Source of the DNA: Phenylobacterium sp.
GTDB taxonomy: Bacteria; Pseudomonadota; Alphaproteobacteria; Caulobacterales; Caulobacteraceae
NCBI RefSeq assembly: GCF_016793225.1
Contig: NZ_JAEUMN010000079.1
Span: forward strand, 1-64,000
Direction: 5' to 3'
DNA: 64,000 nt
Shown here: piece after piece, positions 53,175-62,113 of the stretch
How positions within the stretch are numbered: position 1 is the stretch's first letter
Layout: each line of letters begins with the position of its first letter
The notes under the pieces: model-generated
What the model was told of the DNA's origin: nothing
Seen by the model: only the letters and a program-made list of their open reading frames with translations
Databases searched by the model: none
Program-made: the position numbers and the translations under genes

Positions 53175-54947
53175 ATGACGCGGCGGCTCCTGCCGCTTGC
53201 GCTGCTCGCCTCCCCCCTGCTCGGCTGCGCCTCGGACCCTCCCGCAGCGACGCCCGCTGCCGCCGAGCCCATGGCTCAGGCGCGGCCCTGCCCCGGCGCG
53301 CAGCCCGGCGTGAAGCGCGTCTACTGGGGCGATCTGCACGTCCATACCGCCTATTCTCTCGACGCCTACGGCTACGGCACGATCCAGACCCCGGCCGACG
53401 CCTACCGGTTCGCCAAGGGTGAGTCGATCCGGCTCGCGGCGGGCCCCGTCCAGCTGGACCGGCCGCTCGACTTCATGGCGGTGACCGACCACGCCGAGTG
53501 GCTGGATCTGATGTTCACCTGCACCGACCCGCGGGTCTCCGACCATCCGGTCTGCAAGGACCTGCGCGCAAAGAGCAGCCAGGCGACGGGCAGCCAGGTC
53601 TTCCGCGACTACGTGAACCCGACCATCACCCTGGACCGCCCTCAGCCCACCGAGCTCTGCAGGCAGGACCCGAAGGCCTGCGAAGCGGCGCGGGACAGCC
53701 AGTGGGCGCGCGTGCAGCAGCAGGCCAACGCCGCCAACGAACCCTGCCGCTTCACCGCCTTCATCGGCTTCGAGTGGTCGGGCACGCCCGGCGCGGCGCA
53801 CAACCACCGCAACGTCATCTTCGCCAACGAGAAGACCACCGCGGTCCCGATCGACTACATCCGCTATCCATCCGTCTCGCAGCTCTGGAACACCCTGGCG
53901 CGTCAGTGCCGGCCGCAGGACGGCTGCGACGCCATCGCGATCCCGCACAACATGAACATGGGCGACGGGCTCAGCTTCGACATCGAGACCGAGGACGAGA
54001 GCGACCTGGCCCTGCGCACCCGCTACGAGCGGCTCGTCGAGATCACCCAGGAAAAGGGCGCCAGCGAGTGCATGGCGCCGTACGCGGATCGGCTGACCAG
54101 CAAGGACTGCGATTTCGAGCCCTACATCACCTCGCACGCACGTCCGAAGCCCCTGGCCGACTTCGCGCAGGCCGAGTGGGAGAAGGCGCGCTCCACCTAC
54201 GCCCGCGGCCTCCTGCGGCGGGGCCTGATGGCCCAGGCCCAGACCCGTCGCAACCCCCTGCAGGTGGGCTTCGTCGGATCGACGGACACCCACACCGGCC
54301 TCGGCGGCTTCGTCGACGAGGCGCAGTGGCGGGGCACGGTGTTCGGCCTCGACAACTTCGAGCGCAACATGGGCCGGCTCGACTTCAACCCCGGCGGCGT
54401 CGTGGGCGTGTGGGCCGAGCAGAACACGCGCGAGTCCCTGTTCGCGGCGATGCGCCGGCGCGAGGTCTACGCCACCAGCGGTCCGCGCATCGCCCTGCGC
54501 GTCCACGCGTCGCGCGGGCGGACGCCCCTCGCCTGCGAGGGCGCGGACGGGCGCTCCCTGCAGGCCGCGGTTCCCATGGGCGGGACCCTGGAGGCCGCCG
54601 GCGCGGCTCCGGCCTTCCGGATCGAGGCCATCGCCGACCGCGCGCCTCTGGCGCGGATCGAGATCGTCAAGGGCGCGACGCGCCGCGACGGCGGCTACGA
54701 CGAGCGCGTCGAGACAGTCTGGCGCGGCTCGACCGCGCCGGGCGGGCGCGTCTGCGCGACATGGCGCGACCCGGCGTTCGACGGCGGCCAGCCGGCGTAC
54801 TGGTACGCCCGCGTCGTCGAGGCGCCCACTCCGCGCTGGTCGGCGCACCAGTGCCGCAAGGCGGGCCGGTGCGACGATTTCCCCGCCGCGGACCGCGCCG
54901 TGGAGGAACGCGCCTGGACCTCCCCGATCTGGTACGCGCCGAGCTAA
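53175..54947 (+). CDS. DUF3604 family lipoprotein (PHP-like metal-dependent fold)
   Basis: 590 residues from ATG 53175, chosen because it gives a lipoprotein signal RRLLPLALLASPLLGC with lipobox LLGC (upstream in-frame starts would bury it). DUF3604 motifs resemble a PHP metal site: VYWGDLHVHTAYSLDAYG, FMAVTDHAEWLDL, FIGFEWSGTPGAAHNHRNVIF, AIPHNMNMGDG, GFVGSTDTHTGLGG. Probably an envelope hydrolase of unknown substrate. Divergent from the TonB receptor; the second DUF3604 gene at 60179 likewise follows a TonB receptor. Confidence 0.88.
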   Translation: MTRRLLPLALLASPLLGCASDPPAATPAAAEPMAQARPCPGAQPGVKRVYWGDLHVHTAYSLDAYGYGTIQTPADAYRFAKGESIRLAAGPVQLDRPLDFMAVTDHAEWLDLMFTCTDPRVSDHPVCKDLRAKSSQATGSQVFRDYVNPTITLDRPQPTELCRQDPKACEAARDSQWARVQQQANAANEPCRFTAFIGFEWSGTPGAAHNHRNVIFANEKTTAVPIDYIRYPSVSQLWNTLARQCRPQDGCDAIAIPHNMNMGDGLSFDIETEDESDLALRTRYERLVEITQEKGASECMAPYADRLTSKDCDFEPYITSHARPKPLADFAQAEWEKARSTYARGLLRRGLMAQAQTRRNPLQVGFVGSTDTHTGLGGFVDEAQWRGTVFGLDNFERNMGRLDFNPGGVVGVWAEQNTRESLFAAMRRREVYATSGPRIALRVHASRGRTPLACEGADGRSLQAAVPMGGTLEAAGAAPAFRIEAIADRAPLARIEIVKGATRRDGGYDERVETVWRGSTAPGGRVCATWRDPAFDGGQPAYWYARVVEAPTPRWSAHQCRKAGRCDDFPAADRAVEERAWTSPIWYAPS

Positions 54948-54970
54948 AGGGAGCTTTCGGCTTGACGAGC

Positions 54971-54991
54971 TTTGTCAAGTTACCTGACAAA
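54971..54991. promoter_or_regulatory. operator-like inverted repeat, site 3 (best match)
   Basis: TTTGTCA-AGTTACC-TGACAAA, perfect seven-base arms, ending 18 bp before the monooxygenase start codon and partly next to its ribosome site. Repression by a bound regulator is easy to picture. Confidence 0.72.
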
Positions 54992-55009
54992 GTGCGCAAG
55001 GAGGCCGCA

Positions 55010-56260
55010 ATGCCCGACGACATGACCTCGCTGCAGCTCGCGGACCGCCGCATTCCCGCCGGGGGCGACTGGCTGAGCCGCGCGGCCCTGGACGCGCTCA
55101 CGCCGGCCGAGCTGGTGGCCCGGGCCGAGGCGCTGAGGCCGCTGCTGGCCGCCCACGCCGCCGAGGCCGAGGCCCTGCGCCGGCCGGTGGACACCGTCTG
55201 GCAGGCGCTGCGCGACAGTGGAATCTTCTACCACTTCGTGCCCCGGGCCTACGGCGGCCTGGAATTCGATCTCGAGACCTTCATCGACGCCATGCTGCCG
55301 CTGGGCGAGGGCTGCGCCTCGACGGGCTGGGTCGCCTCGTTCTGCGTCGAGCACAACTGGATGCTGGCGCAGTTCCCGAAGGCCGCCCAGGACGAGATCT
55401 TCGGCGGCGGCTGGCCCTATGTCATCGCGCCCGGCGTGACCATGCCGCCCGGCAAGGCCGAGCCCGTGCCCGGCGGCTACAGGCTGACCGGGCGCTGGCG
55501 CTGGGGCACGGGGGTGATGCACGCCGACTGGATCCTGGCGGCGGGGATGGTCCCGGGCGAAGCGCCGCCGCGGATGCTGTTCTTCGCCTTCCCCGCGTCC
55601 GAGGCCCAGGTCATCGACACCTGGCATATGGACGGCATGGCCGGGACGGGCTCGAACGACATCGCCACCCATGAGCTGTTCGTACCCGAGCACCGGGTGA
55701 TCGACATGGGCCACATGCGCGAGGGCCGCGCGCCGGGGGCTGCGCTGCATCCCAACCCGATCTACCGCATGCCCATGCTGCCGTTCCTGGGGATCACGGC
55801 GGTGATCCCGGCGGTCGGGCTGGCGCGTTCGGCGGTCGCCGCCTTCCGCCAGCGGCTGGACGTGCGCGTTCTGCATGGAACGACCACCCGGCAGGGGGAA
55901 AAGCCTGCGGCCCAGATGCGCCTGGCGCGCGCCGACATGGAGGTCCGCTCGGCCGAGGTCCTCCTGCGCGACGCCGCCCGCCAGGTGATGGTGGTGGCCA
56001 ACCAGGGCAGCCCCTCGACCGCCGAACAGCGCATCCACCTGCGGGTCCAGATCGCCTGGGTCATGGACGCCTGCCGCAGGGCGGTCCGCGAGGTATGCGA
56101 AGCCTCGGGTTCGAGCGCCCACGCCCTGGACAACCCCCTCCAGCGGGCGCTGCGCGACGTCAACGTCATGGCCAGCCACGTGGTCTACGACCTCGACCTG
56201 GCGCTGGAGCTTCAGGGACGCGCGCTCGTGGGCCTGCCGCCCAACACCGCGCTGACCTGA
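55010..56260 (+). CDS. flavin-dependent monooxygenase, acyl-CoA-dehydrogenase fold (group D oxygenase)
   Basis: 416 residues from ATG 55010 with AAGGAGG 5 nt upstream. The fold is that of two-component FMN/FAD monooxygenases such as HpaB-like or HsaA-type enzymes: SGIFYHFVPRAYGGLEFDLETF, GCASTGWVASFCVEHNWML, GYRLTGRWRWGTGVMHADW, DTWHMDGMAGTGSNDI and a C-terminal helical bundle. These hydroxylate aromatic or steroid-derived rings using reduced flavin from a reductase. No flavin reductase gene is in the window. Controlled probably through the inverted repeat just upstream. Confidence 0.85.
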   Translation: MPDDMTSLQLADRRIPAGGDWLSRAALDALTPAELVARAEALRPLLAAHAAEAEALRRPVDTVWQALRDSGIFYHFVPRAYGGLEFDLETFIDAMLPLGEGCASTGWVASFCVEHNWMLAQFPKAAQDEIFGGGWPYVIAPGVTMPPGKAEPVPGGYRLTGRWRWGTGVMHADWILAAGMVPGEAPPRMLFFAFPASEAQVIDTWHMDGMAGTGSNDIATHELFVPEHRVIDMGHMREGRAPGAALHPNPIYRMPMLPFLGITAVIPAVGLARSAVAAFRQRLDVRVLHGTTTRQGEKPAAQMRLARADMEVRSAEVLLRDAARQVMVVANQGSPSTAEQRIHLRVQIAWVMDACRRAVREVCEASGSSAHALDNPLQRALRDVNVMASHVVYDLDLALELQGRALVGLPPNTALT

Positions 56261-56264
56261 CGCC

Positions 56265-56744
56265 CTATCGGATCGGCGGGGCCGCGACCTGCGGCGGGGG
56301 GCCCCAGTCGGCGGCCAGCGCGCGGCCCAGGGCCTCGACGGCGTCGGCGCCGATGCGCGCGTCGAGCTCGGCTTCCAGATCCTGCAGAACCTTGAAGGCC
56401 GCGTCGCGCAACGGGATGGCCGCCTTGCCGAAGGTCACCACCTGCGCGCGGCGGTCCTCGGGGTCCGGGCCCACCTCCAGCAGACCGCGGGCCGCCAGCT
56501 CGCCGATCATCTGGCTCATGTACTGGCGCGTGACGCCCAGGTTCTCGGCCAGCCGCGTCGGCCTGTGGACTCCCGCCGACACGTTGGCGAACAGCAGGGA
56601 CTGGCCGCGCGTGACCGGCGGCCAGCCGGCCGACTTCAGCGCGGTCTGAAGGGCTTCGTCGAACCAGTAGACGCGCATCAGCAGCCGCGTCATCAGGAGG
56701 TCGGCCCGCGTGGCGGGCGGCTGCCGTTCCGGCCGGTCGTTCAT
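56265..56744 (-). CDS. MarR family transcriptional regulator
   Basis: 159 residues. Winged helix with LLFANVSAGVHRPTRLAENLGVTRQYMSQMIGELAARGLLEVG (in parts) and the basic wing DPEDRRAQVVTFGK. It lies tail-to-tail with the monooxygenase gene (4-nt gap). It is the best candidate to bind the three TTTGTCA-N7-TGACAAA sites nearby, and may respond to an aromatic ligand. The assignment of sites to this protein is inference. Confidence 0.9.
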   Translation of the reverse strand: MNDRPERQPPATRADLLMTRLLMRVYWFDEALQTALKSAGWPPVTRGQSLLFANVSAGVHRPTRLAENLGVTRQYMSQMIGELAARGLLEVGPDPEDRRAQVVTFGKAAIPLRDAAFKVLQDLEAELDARIGADAVEALGRALAADWGPPPQVAAPPIR

Positions 56745-56799
56745 CGGCCCCTACTAGCAAACCTGCGTCTCCGCGCCAGCGGCGCTCGCCTCGCAGGCG

Positions 56800-57687
56800 T
56801 CACGCCGGGCTGAGGTCGTCGGCCACCTGCCGGGCGGTCCGGAGGATCTCCTGGATCAGGGGCGAGCTGCGAGCCGCCTTCGTGGTGGTCGCCATCAGGC
56901 GGATCGTCATGCGCCAGCGCAGGGGCAACACGACCAGGCGGCCGGCTTCGATCTCGGCGGCGGCGATGTGGCGCGGGAGGAAGGCGGTGGCGAGGCCCGC
57001 CCGGGCGACGGCGATCACCGCCTGCTCGTCGCTGCACTGGATCTGCGGCTCGTCGGGCAGCGTCGGCCGGACCTCCGTGGCCGCCCCGGGGGCGGTGAGC
57101 ATCGACACGGCGCTCGCCGCCACGTGCGGATGGGCGAGGAACTCGTCCGGGGCGATCGACCGCAGAAGCGCGAGCGGATGCCCAGGCGCCGCCAGGGCGA
57201 CCACCGGCTCGCGCAGGATTTCGGTGGACACCAGGTCGGGCGTCTCGAGTTCGGCGGCGCGGGCGGCGATGACCATGTCGAAGCGCCCCGCGCGGAAGTC
57301 CTCGATCACGCGCTCGCGGCGGCCGACGTCGAGGGTCACCTTGAGCCGGGGCCAGCGCCGCACCAGCGCTTCGGCGAACGGGGGCATGAACGCGGGCCGC
57401 AGCGCCGGACCCAGCCCGATGCGCACCTCGCCCGCCTCGCCCGCCGCGGCAAGTTCGACGTCCCGCTGCAGGCGCTCGGCCTCGTCGATGATGCGACCCG
57501 CGCGGGCGACCACCACCAGGCCCATGGGCGTCGGCTCCGCGCCCGAGCCGGAACGCTCGAACAGGCGCAGACCCAGCTGGTCCTCCAGGCGGGCGATGCT
57601 CTTCGAGAGGGTGGATTGCGCCAGCCCCAGGTCGTCGGCCGCGCGGGCGAAGCTGCCGGCCCTGTGGATCGCCAGGACGTGGCGCAT
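56800..57687 (-). CDS. LysR family transcriptional regulator
   Basis: 295 residues from ATG 57687. The family consensus, however, would start five codons earlier at LDIRQMRH (Leu = CTG at 57702), which has AGGAGA at a good distance; a CTG start is possible. Winged helix AGSFARAADDLGLAQSTLSKSIARLEDQLGLRLFER in pieces, and the periplasmic-binding-protein-like effector domain (VRIGLGPALRPAFMPPFAEAL, AVSMLTAPGAA). Divergent from the TonB receptor with a 19-bp palindrome between them. Likely regulates that receptor. Confidence 0.88.
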   Translation of the reverse strand: MRHVLAIHRAGSFARAADDLGLAQSTLSKSIARLEDQLGLRLFERSGSGAEPTPMGLVVVARAGRIIDEAERLQRDVELAAAGEAGEVRIGLGPALRPAFMPPFAEALVRRWPRLKVTLDVGRRERVIEDFRAGRFDMVIAARAAELETPDLVSTEILREPVVALAAPGHPLALLRSIAPDEFLAHPHVAASAVSMLTAPGAATEVRPTLPDEPQIQCSDEQAVIAVARAGLATAFLPRHIAAAEIEAGRLVVLPLRWRMTIRLMATTTKAARSSPLIQEILRTARQVADDLSPA

Positions 57688-57712
57688 CTGACGGATGTCC
57701 AGGGCCCTTCTC

Positions 57713-57731
57713 CTATCGCCTTTGGCGATAG
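57713..57731. promoter_or_regulatory. LysR operator candidate
   Basis: CTATCGCC-TTT-GGCGATAG, perfect inverted repeat of 8-base arms. It contains T-N11-A, the LysR box. It lies 26 bp upstream of the LysR ATG and 79 bp upstream of the TonB receptor start. Confidence 0.72.
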
Positions 57732-57809
57732 CTGTGTGCTGGTTCTTTCGCTTCCCGGCAAGGCGCCGCGCCGCTAAGCGCCCGGCCAAAGCGTATGGGG
57801 AGAGACACC

Positions 57810-60134
57810 ATGTTCGGCACGAAACGTTTCTGGCTCGCGAGTTCGATGCTGGTGCTGGCCGCCGGCGCCGCGACGGCGCAGGAGGCGGTGGGCGTCGAAG
57901 AGGTGGTGGTCACCGCCCAGAAGCGCGCCGAGAACATCCAGGACGTGCCGCTCTCGATCATGGCCGTCTCGGCCAAGGCGATGGAGTCGAAGAACGTCAC
58001 CGACGTGAAGGGCCTGGAGAAGGTCGTGCCGAACCTGCGCTTCGACACCATCGCCCAGTCGGCGGGCGTGTCGATCCGGGTCCGCGGCTTCGGCGCCAGC
58101 TCCAACGCCGCCATCGACCCCAGCGTCGCGCCCTACATCGACGGCGTCTTCATCCCGCGCCCCGGCGCCATGCTGACCACCTTCCTGGACGTGGAGAGCG
58201 CGGAGGTCCTGCGCGGGCCGCAGGGCACGCTCTTCGGCCGCAACGCCACCGTCGGCGCCGTCTCGCTGCGGACCACCGCGCCGCAGGACAGCTTCTCGGG
58301 CAAGGCGGTCCTGGAGGCCGGCCGGTTCGGGAGCCACAAGGCCGAGGCGATCGTGAACCTGCCGGTGAACGACCAGTTCGCCGTCCGCGTGGCGCTCACC
58401 GCGAACGACACGGATGGCTGGGCCAAGAACCTGTTCGACGGCAGGACCTACGGCGAGAGCGACACGGTCGCCGGCCGCTTCTCGGCCAAGGCGAAGCCGT
58501 CGGACAACATCACCTGGATCGGCCGCGTCGACTACGCCCGGACCAACGGCGACGGCTTCCCGCTGAACCAGATCGACACCTCGACTCTGTCGCCGACCCA
58601 GATCGCCAACTTCGCCGCCCGCTCGGGCACGCCGCTGGCCGAGCTGACGTATCCGCCCAGCCGGACCTTCGACTACCGCGTCAACAACCGGGACCTGAAG
58701 GACCGGCAGTACGGCCTGACCAGCGACCTCTCCATCAACCTGCCGGGCGACTACACGCTGCGCCTGATCAACGCCTACCGCGACTGGAAGAACCTCCAGC
58801 GCGACGGCGACGTGGTCTCGACCCGCCTGGACCTCGTCAGCCGCGACTCCACCTTCAAGAGCCAGGCCCAGAGCCACGAACTGCAGCTGCTGTCGCCTGA
58901 AGGCGCGCTGCTCGACGGCCGGCTCGACTTCGTCGCGGGCCTCTACTTCTTCGAGGAAGACTACGACATCGGCGAGAACTTCAACCTCGGCAGCCAGTAC
59001 TGCAGCTTCGCCGTGGCCGCGGCGGCGCCCGCGCTCGTGAACGCCTGCAACGCCGGCCCCAAGATCGGCGTCACGCCCGGGCTGTTCACCCAGAACGCCA
59101 AGAGCTACGCCGTCTACGCCCAGGCCACGTTCGCGGTGACCGACACCGTCGACCTGATCCTCGGCGCCCGCGAGACCAAGGACAAGAAGTCCGGCAGCTT
59201 CGTGCAGACCGTGCTCAACCCCGCCGCCGGCCTGCTGCGCGGCGCGGAGACCACCGCTCTCAAGTTCGACGACAGCCAGCCGAACTGGCGCGCCAACCTC
59301 TCGTGGCACATCACCGACGACGTGATGGCGTTCGTCACCTACTCCACCGGCTACAAGTCGGGCGGCCTGAACTCGGCCGGCGGCGCCAGCGTCCTCGGCC
59401 AGAAGCGCCTCTTCGACTCCGAGAAGTCGAAGGACTGGGAACTGGGCGTGAAGTCGGTGCTGTTCGACCGCCGCCTGCTGCTGAACGTGACCGCCTATCG
59501 CACCGACCTGGACGACTTCCAGGAGCGCTCGTTCGACGGCGTCAGCTTCATCATCCGCAACGCCGGCTCGATACGCGCCAAGGGCGTCGAGATCGAGGGC
59601 CAGGTGAAGCCGATCGACGGGGTCTCCATCGACTTCGGCGTGGCCTACCTGGACTCGGTCTTCACCTCGAACGTCGCCGCGCCGGGCCTGCCCGCCTGCA
59701 ACAACTCGGCGACCTCGTGCCGGACCGTGCAGAACCTCACCGGCCGCCGGCCGACCTACGCGCCGAAGTGGCAGGGCAACCTCGGCGTCGAGTACACCAC
59801 GCCCCCGTTCGGCGGCGGCTTCACGCTGACCGTGCGTGGCGACATGGCCTACACCGATCGCCTCTACGCCACGCCGGACCTGAACCCGCAGGCGATCCAG
59901 GACCGCTACACGCTCTACGGCGGCCGCATCGCGCTCACGAGCCCGGACAAGAGCTGGAACGTCGCCCTGTTCGGCGACAACCTGACGAACGAGCAGTACT
60001 TCCGGGGCTCCAAGTTCGTGCAGGTCCTGGACGCGGTGTTCGGTGTTCGCGTGCCCGCCACGGGCGCCACGCTCTACCGCGGCTTCGTGGCCCCGCCTCG
60101 CACCTGGGGCGTTCGGGCCACCAAGACGTTCTGA
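57810..60134 (+). CDS. TonB-dependent receptor
   Basis: 774 residues from ATG 57810 with GGGGAGAG before it. Signal peptide FWLASSMLVLAAGAATAQ. The plug starts VEEVVVTAQKRAENIQDVPLSI and has IRVRGFGASSNAAIDPSVAPY and AEVLRGPQGTLFGRNATVG. The barrel ends VRATKTF. It belongs to the same receptor group as the gene at 50531 but is not a close duplicate. The DUF3604 gene follows 44 nt downstream, so the two form an operon, under the divergent LysR regulator. Confidence 0.92.
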   Translation: MFGTKRFWLASSMLVLAAGAATAQEAVGVEEVVVTAQKRAENIQDVPLSIMAVSAKAMESKNVTDVKGLEKVVPNLRFDTIAQSAGVSIRVRGFGASSNAAIDPSVAPYIDGVFIPRPGAMLTTFLDVESAEVLRGPQGTLFGRNATVGAVSLRTTAPQDSFSGKAVLEAGRFGSHKAEAIVNLPVNDQFAVRVALTANDTDGWAKNLFDGRTYGESDTVAGRFSAKAKPSDNITWIGRVDYARTNGDGFPLNQIDTSTLSPTQIANFAARSGTPLAELTYPPSRTFDYRVNNRDLKDRQYGLTSDLSINLPGDYTLRLINAYRDWKNLQRDGDVVSTRLDLVSRDSTFKSQAQSHELQLLSPEGALLDGRLDFVAGLYFFEEDYDIGENFNLGSQYCSFAVAAAAPALVNACNAGPKIGVTPGLFTQNAKSYAVYAQATFAVTDTVDLILGARETKDKKSGSFVQTVLNPAAGLLRGAETTALKFDDSQPNWRANLSWHITDDVMAFVTYSTGYKSGGLNSAGGASVLGQKRLFDSEKSKDWELGVKSVLFDRRLLLNVTAYRTDLDDFQERSFDGVSFIIRNAGSIRAKGVEIEGQVKPIDGVSIDFGVAYLDSVFTSNVAAPGLPACNNSATSCRTVQNLTGRRPTYAPKWQGNLGVEYTTPPFGGGFTLTVRGDMAYTDRLYATPDLNPQAIQDRYTLYGGRIALTSPDKSWNVALFGDNLTNEQYFRGSKFVQVLDAVFGVRVPATGATLYRGFVAPPRTWGVRATKTF

Positions 60135-60178
60135 CCATGGCCGGGGACGCACCCCGGCCGACCAGGGGAGGAAGGCCG

Positions 60179-62107
60179 ATGGCGATCTGGAAGGCGGCGC
60201 TGCCCGCGATCCTGACGGGAGCCCTGGTGGGCGGTGGGGCGGCCCTGAGCGCCGGCCGCGACGCGCCGGCCGCGGCGGACCGGGCGGCCGTGGCCGCCGC
60301 GGCGGTCCCGGCGGCGCCCGCCCGGCTGCCGGGCTGGAACGCCGACCGGAACGCCTACTTCGGCGACCTGCACGTCCACACCTACCTGTCCAACGACGCC
60401 TACATCTTCAACGTCCGCCGCACGCCGGACGACGCCTACCGTTTCGCCCGCGGGGAGACGATCGGCCACGCCGGCGGGTTCGAAGTCCGCCTTGCGGGCG
60501 GGCCGCTCGACTTCGTGGCGGTGACCGACCACGCCGAATACATGGCGATGATCCGCGAGGCGGGCGACCCCAACAGTCCGCTGTCGAAGCTCGAGTTCTC
60601 GCAGGGCCTGTTCAGCTCCGACCCCGACCAGATCCTGAAGGGCTTCTCCCGGCTGGTGCTGGCGCGGCAGTCCGGGACCCTGCCCCAGGCCTACACGGAT
60701 CCGGCGATCGGCTCGCGCGCCTGGGCCGAGGTGCAGGCGGCCGCGGCGCGGCACAACCAGCCCGGCCGCTTCACCACCCTGATCGGCTACGAGTACACCT
60801 CCGCGCCCGACGGCCGGAACCTGCACCGCAACGTGATCTTCCGGTCGGCCAAGGTTCCCGGCGCGCCCTATTCGGCGAGCGAGTCCACGGACCCCGAGGA
60901 CCTGTGGCGCGCGATGGACGGCTGGCGCGCCAAGGGCATCGAGGCGCTGGCGATCTCGCACAACGCCAACGGCTCGGACGGGCTGATGTACGACACCACG
61001 CGGCGCAACGGGCAGCCGCTGGACCGCGCCTATGCCGAGCTCCGCGACCGGAACGAGCCGCTGACCGAGATCACCCAGATCAAGGGCACGTCCGAAACCC
61101 ATCCGACCCTGTCGCCGAACGACGAATGGGCCGGGTTCGAGCTGATGGAGACCTACATCGGGCGCCCGAACCCGGTGACCAAGTTCGCCGGCAGCTACGT
61201 CCGCCGCGCGCTTCAGGACGGGATCATCTATCGCGAGAAGATCGGCGCGAACCCGTTCCGGATGGGCTTCATCGGTTCGTCCGACACCCACAACGCCGCG
61301 CCCGGCAGCGTCGAGGAGCCCAACTACTTCTCCAAGGCCGGCCTGCCCGACGGTACGCCCGAGCTGCGGGGCTCGATCCCGCCGAAGGGCCAGCGCGGCT
61401 GGACCGCGGACTCGGCGGCCAGGACCGGGAACGGGACCACGCTGCCGGCCCAGACCTGGGGCGCGAGCGGCCTGGCGGGCGTCTGGGCCGAGGAGAACAG
61501 CCGCGAGGCGATCTACGCCGCGCTGCGGCGGCGCGAGACCTTCGCCACCTCGGGGCCGCGCATCAAGGTGCGGTTCTTCGCCGGCTACGAGTTCCCGGCC
61601 AACCTGCTGGGCCGCGCCGACGCGGTCCGGCAAGCCTATGCCCACGGCGTCCCCATGGGGGGCGACCTCCTGGCGGCGAAGGGCAAGGCCCCGGCCTTCG
61701 TCCTCTGGGCGGTGCGCGATCCCTCGGGCGGCTACCTCCAGCGCGCCCAGATCGTGAAAGGCTGGATCGAGAACGGCCAGGCCCGCGAGAAGGTGATCGA
61801 CGTGGTCTGCTCCGACGGCCTGAAGCCCGCGGGCGGACGTTGCCCGGACAACGGCGCCGGCGTCGACCTGAAGACCTGCCGCCCGGATCCGTTCAAGGGC
61901 GACGTCGAGCTCAAGACGGTCTGGCGCGATCCCGAGTTCGATCCGCAGCAGCGCGCCTTCTACTATGTGCGGGTGCTCGAGAACCCGTCATGCCGCTGGT
62001 CGGCGTGGGACGCCCTGCGGAACGGGACGCCGGTCAACCCGAACCTCGCGCCGACGATCCTCGAGCGCGCCTGGTCCTCGCCCATCTGGTACGAACCCGC
62101 GGCCTGA
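60179..62107 (+). CDS. exported DUF3604 family protein
   Basis: 642 residues from ATG 60179, after GGGAGGAAGG. An N-terminal signal/anchor (ALPAILTGALVGGGAALSAG). DUF3604 metal-site motifs: AYFGDLHVHTYLSNDAYIF, DFVAVTDHAEYMAM, LIGYEYTSAPDGRNLHRNVIF, ALAISHNANGSDGLMYD, FIGSSDTHNAAPGSVEEPN. Not a lipoprotein, unlike its paralogue at 53175. An envelope hydrolase acting on a compound taken up by the upstream TonB receptor is a reasonable inference; the reaction is unknown. Confidence 0.88.
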   Translation: MAIWKAALPAILTGALVGGGAALSAGRDAPAAADRAAVAAAAVPAAPARLPGWNADRNAYFGDLHVHTYLSNDAYIFNVRRTPDDAYRFARGETIGHAGGFEVRLAGGPLDFVAVTDHAEYMAMIREAGDPNSPLSKLEFSQGLFSSDPDQILKGFSRLVLARQSGTLPQAYTDPAIGSRAWAEVQAAAARHNQPGRFTTLIGYEYTSAPDGRNLHRNVIFRSAKVPGAPYSASESTDPEDLWRAMDGWRAKGIEALAISHNANGSDGLMYDTTRRNGQPLDRAYAELRDRNEPLTEITQIKGTSETHPTLSPNDEWAGFELMETYIGRPNPVTKFAGSYVRRALQDGIIYREKIGANPFRMGFIGSSDTHNAAPGSVEEPNYFSKAGLPDGTPELRGSIPPKGQRGWTADSAARTGNGTTLPAQTWGASGLAGVWAEENSREAIYAALRRRETFATSGPRIKVRFFAGYEFPANLLGRADAVRQAYAHGVPMGGDLLAAKGKAPAFVLWAVRDPSGGYLQRAQIVKGWIENGQAREKVIDVVCSDGLKPAGGRCPDNGAGVDLKTCRPDPFKGDVELKTVWRDPEFDPQQRAFYYVRVLENPSCRWSAWDALRNGTPVNPNLAPTILERAWSSPIWYEPAA

Positions 62108-62113
62108 GGCCGC

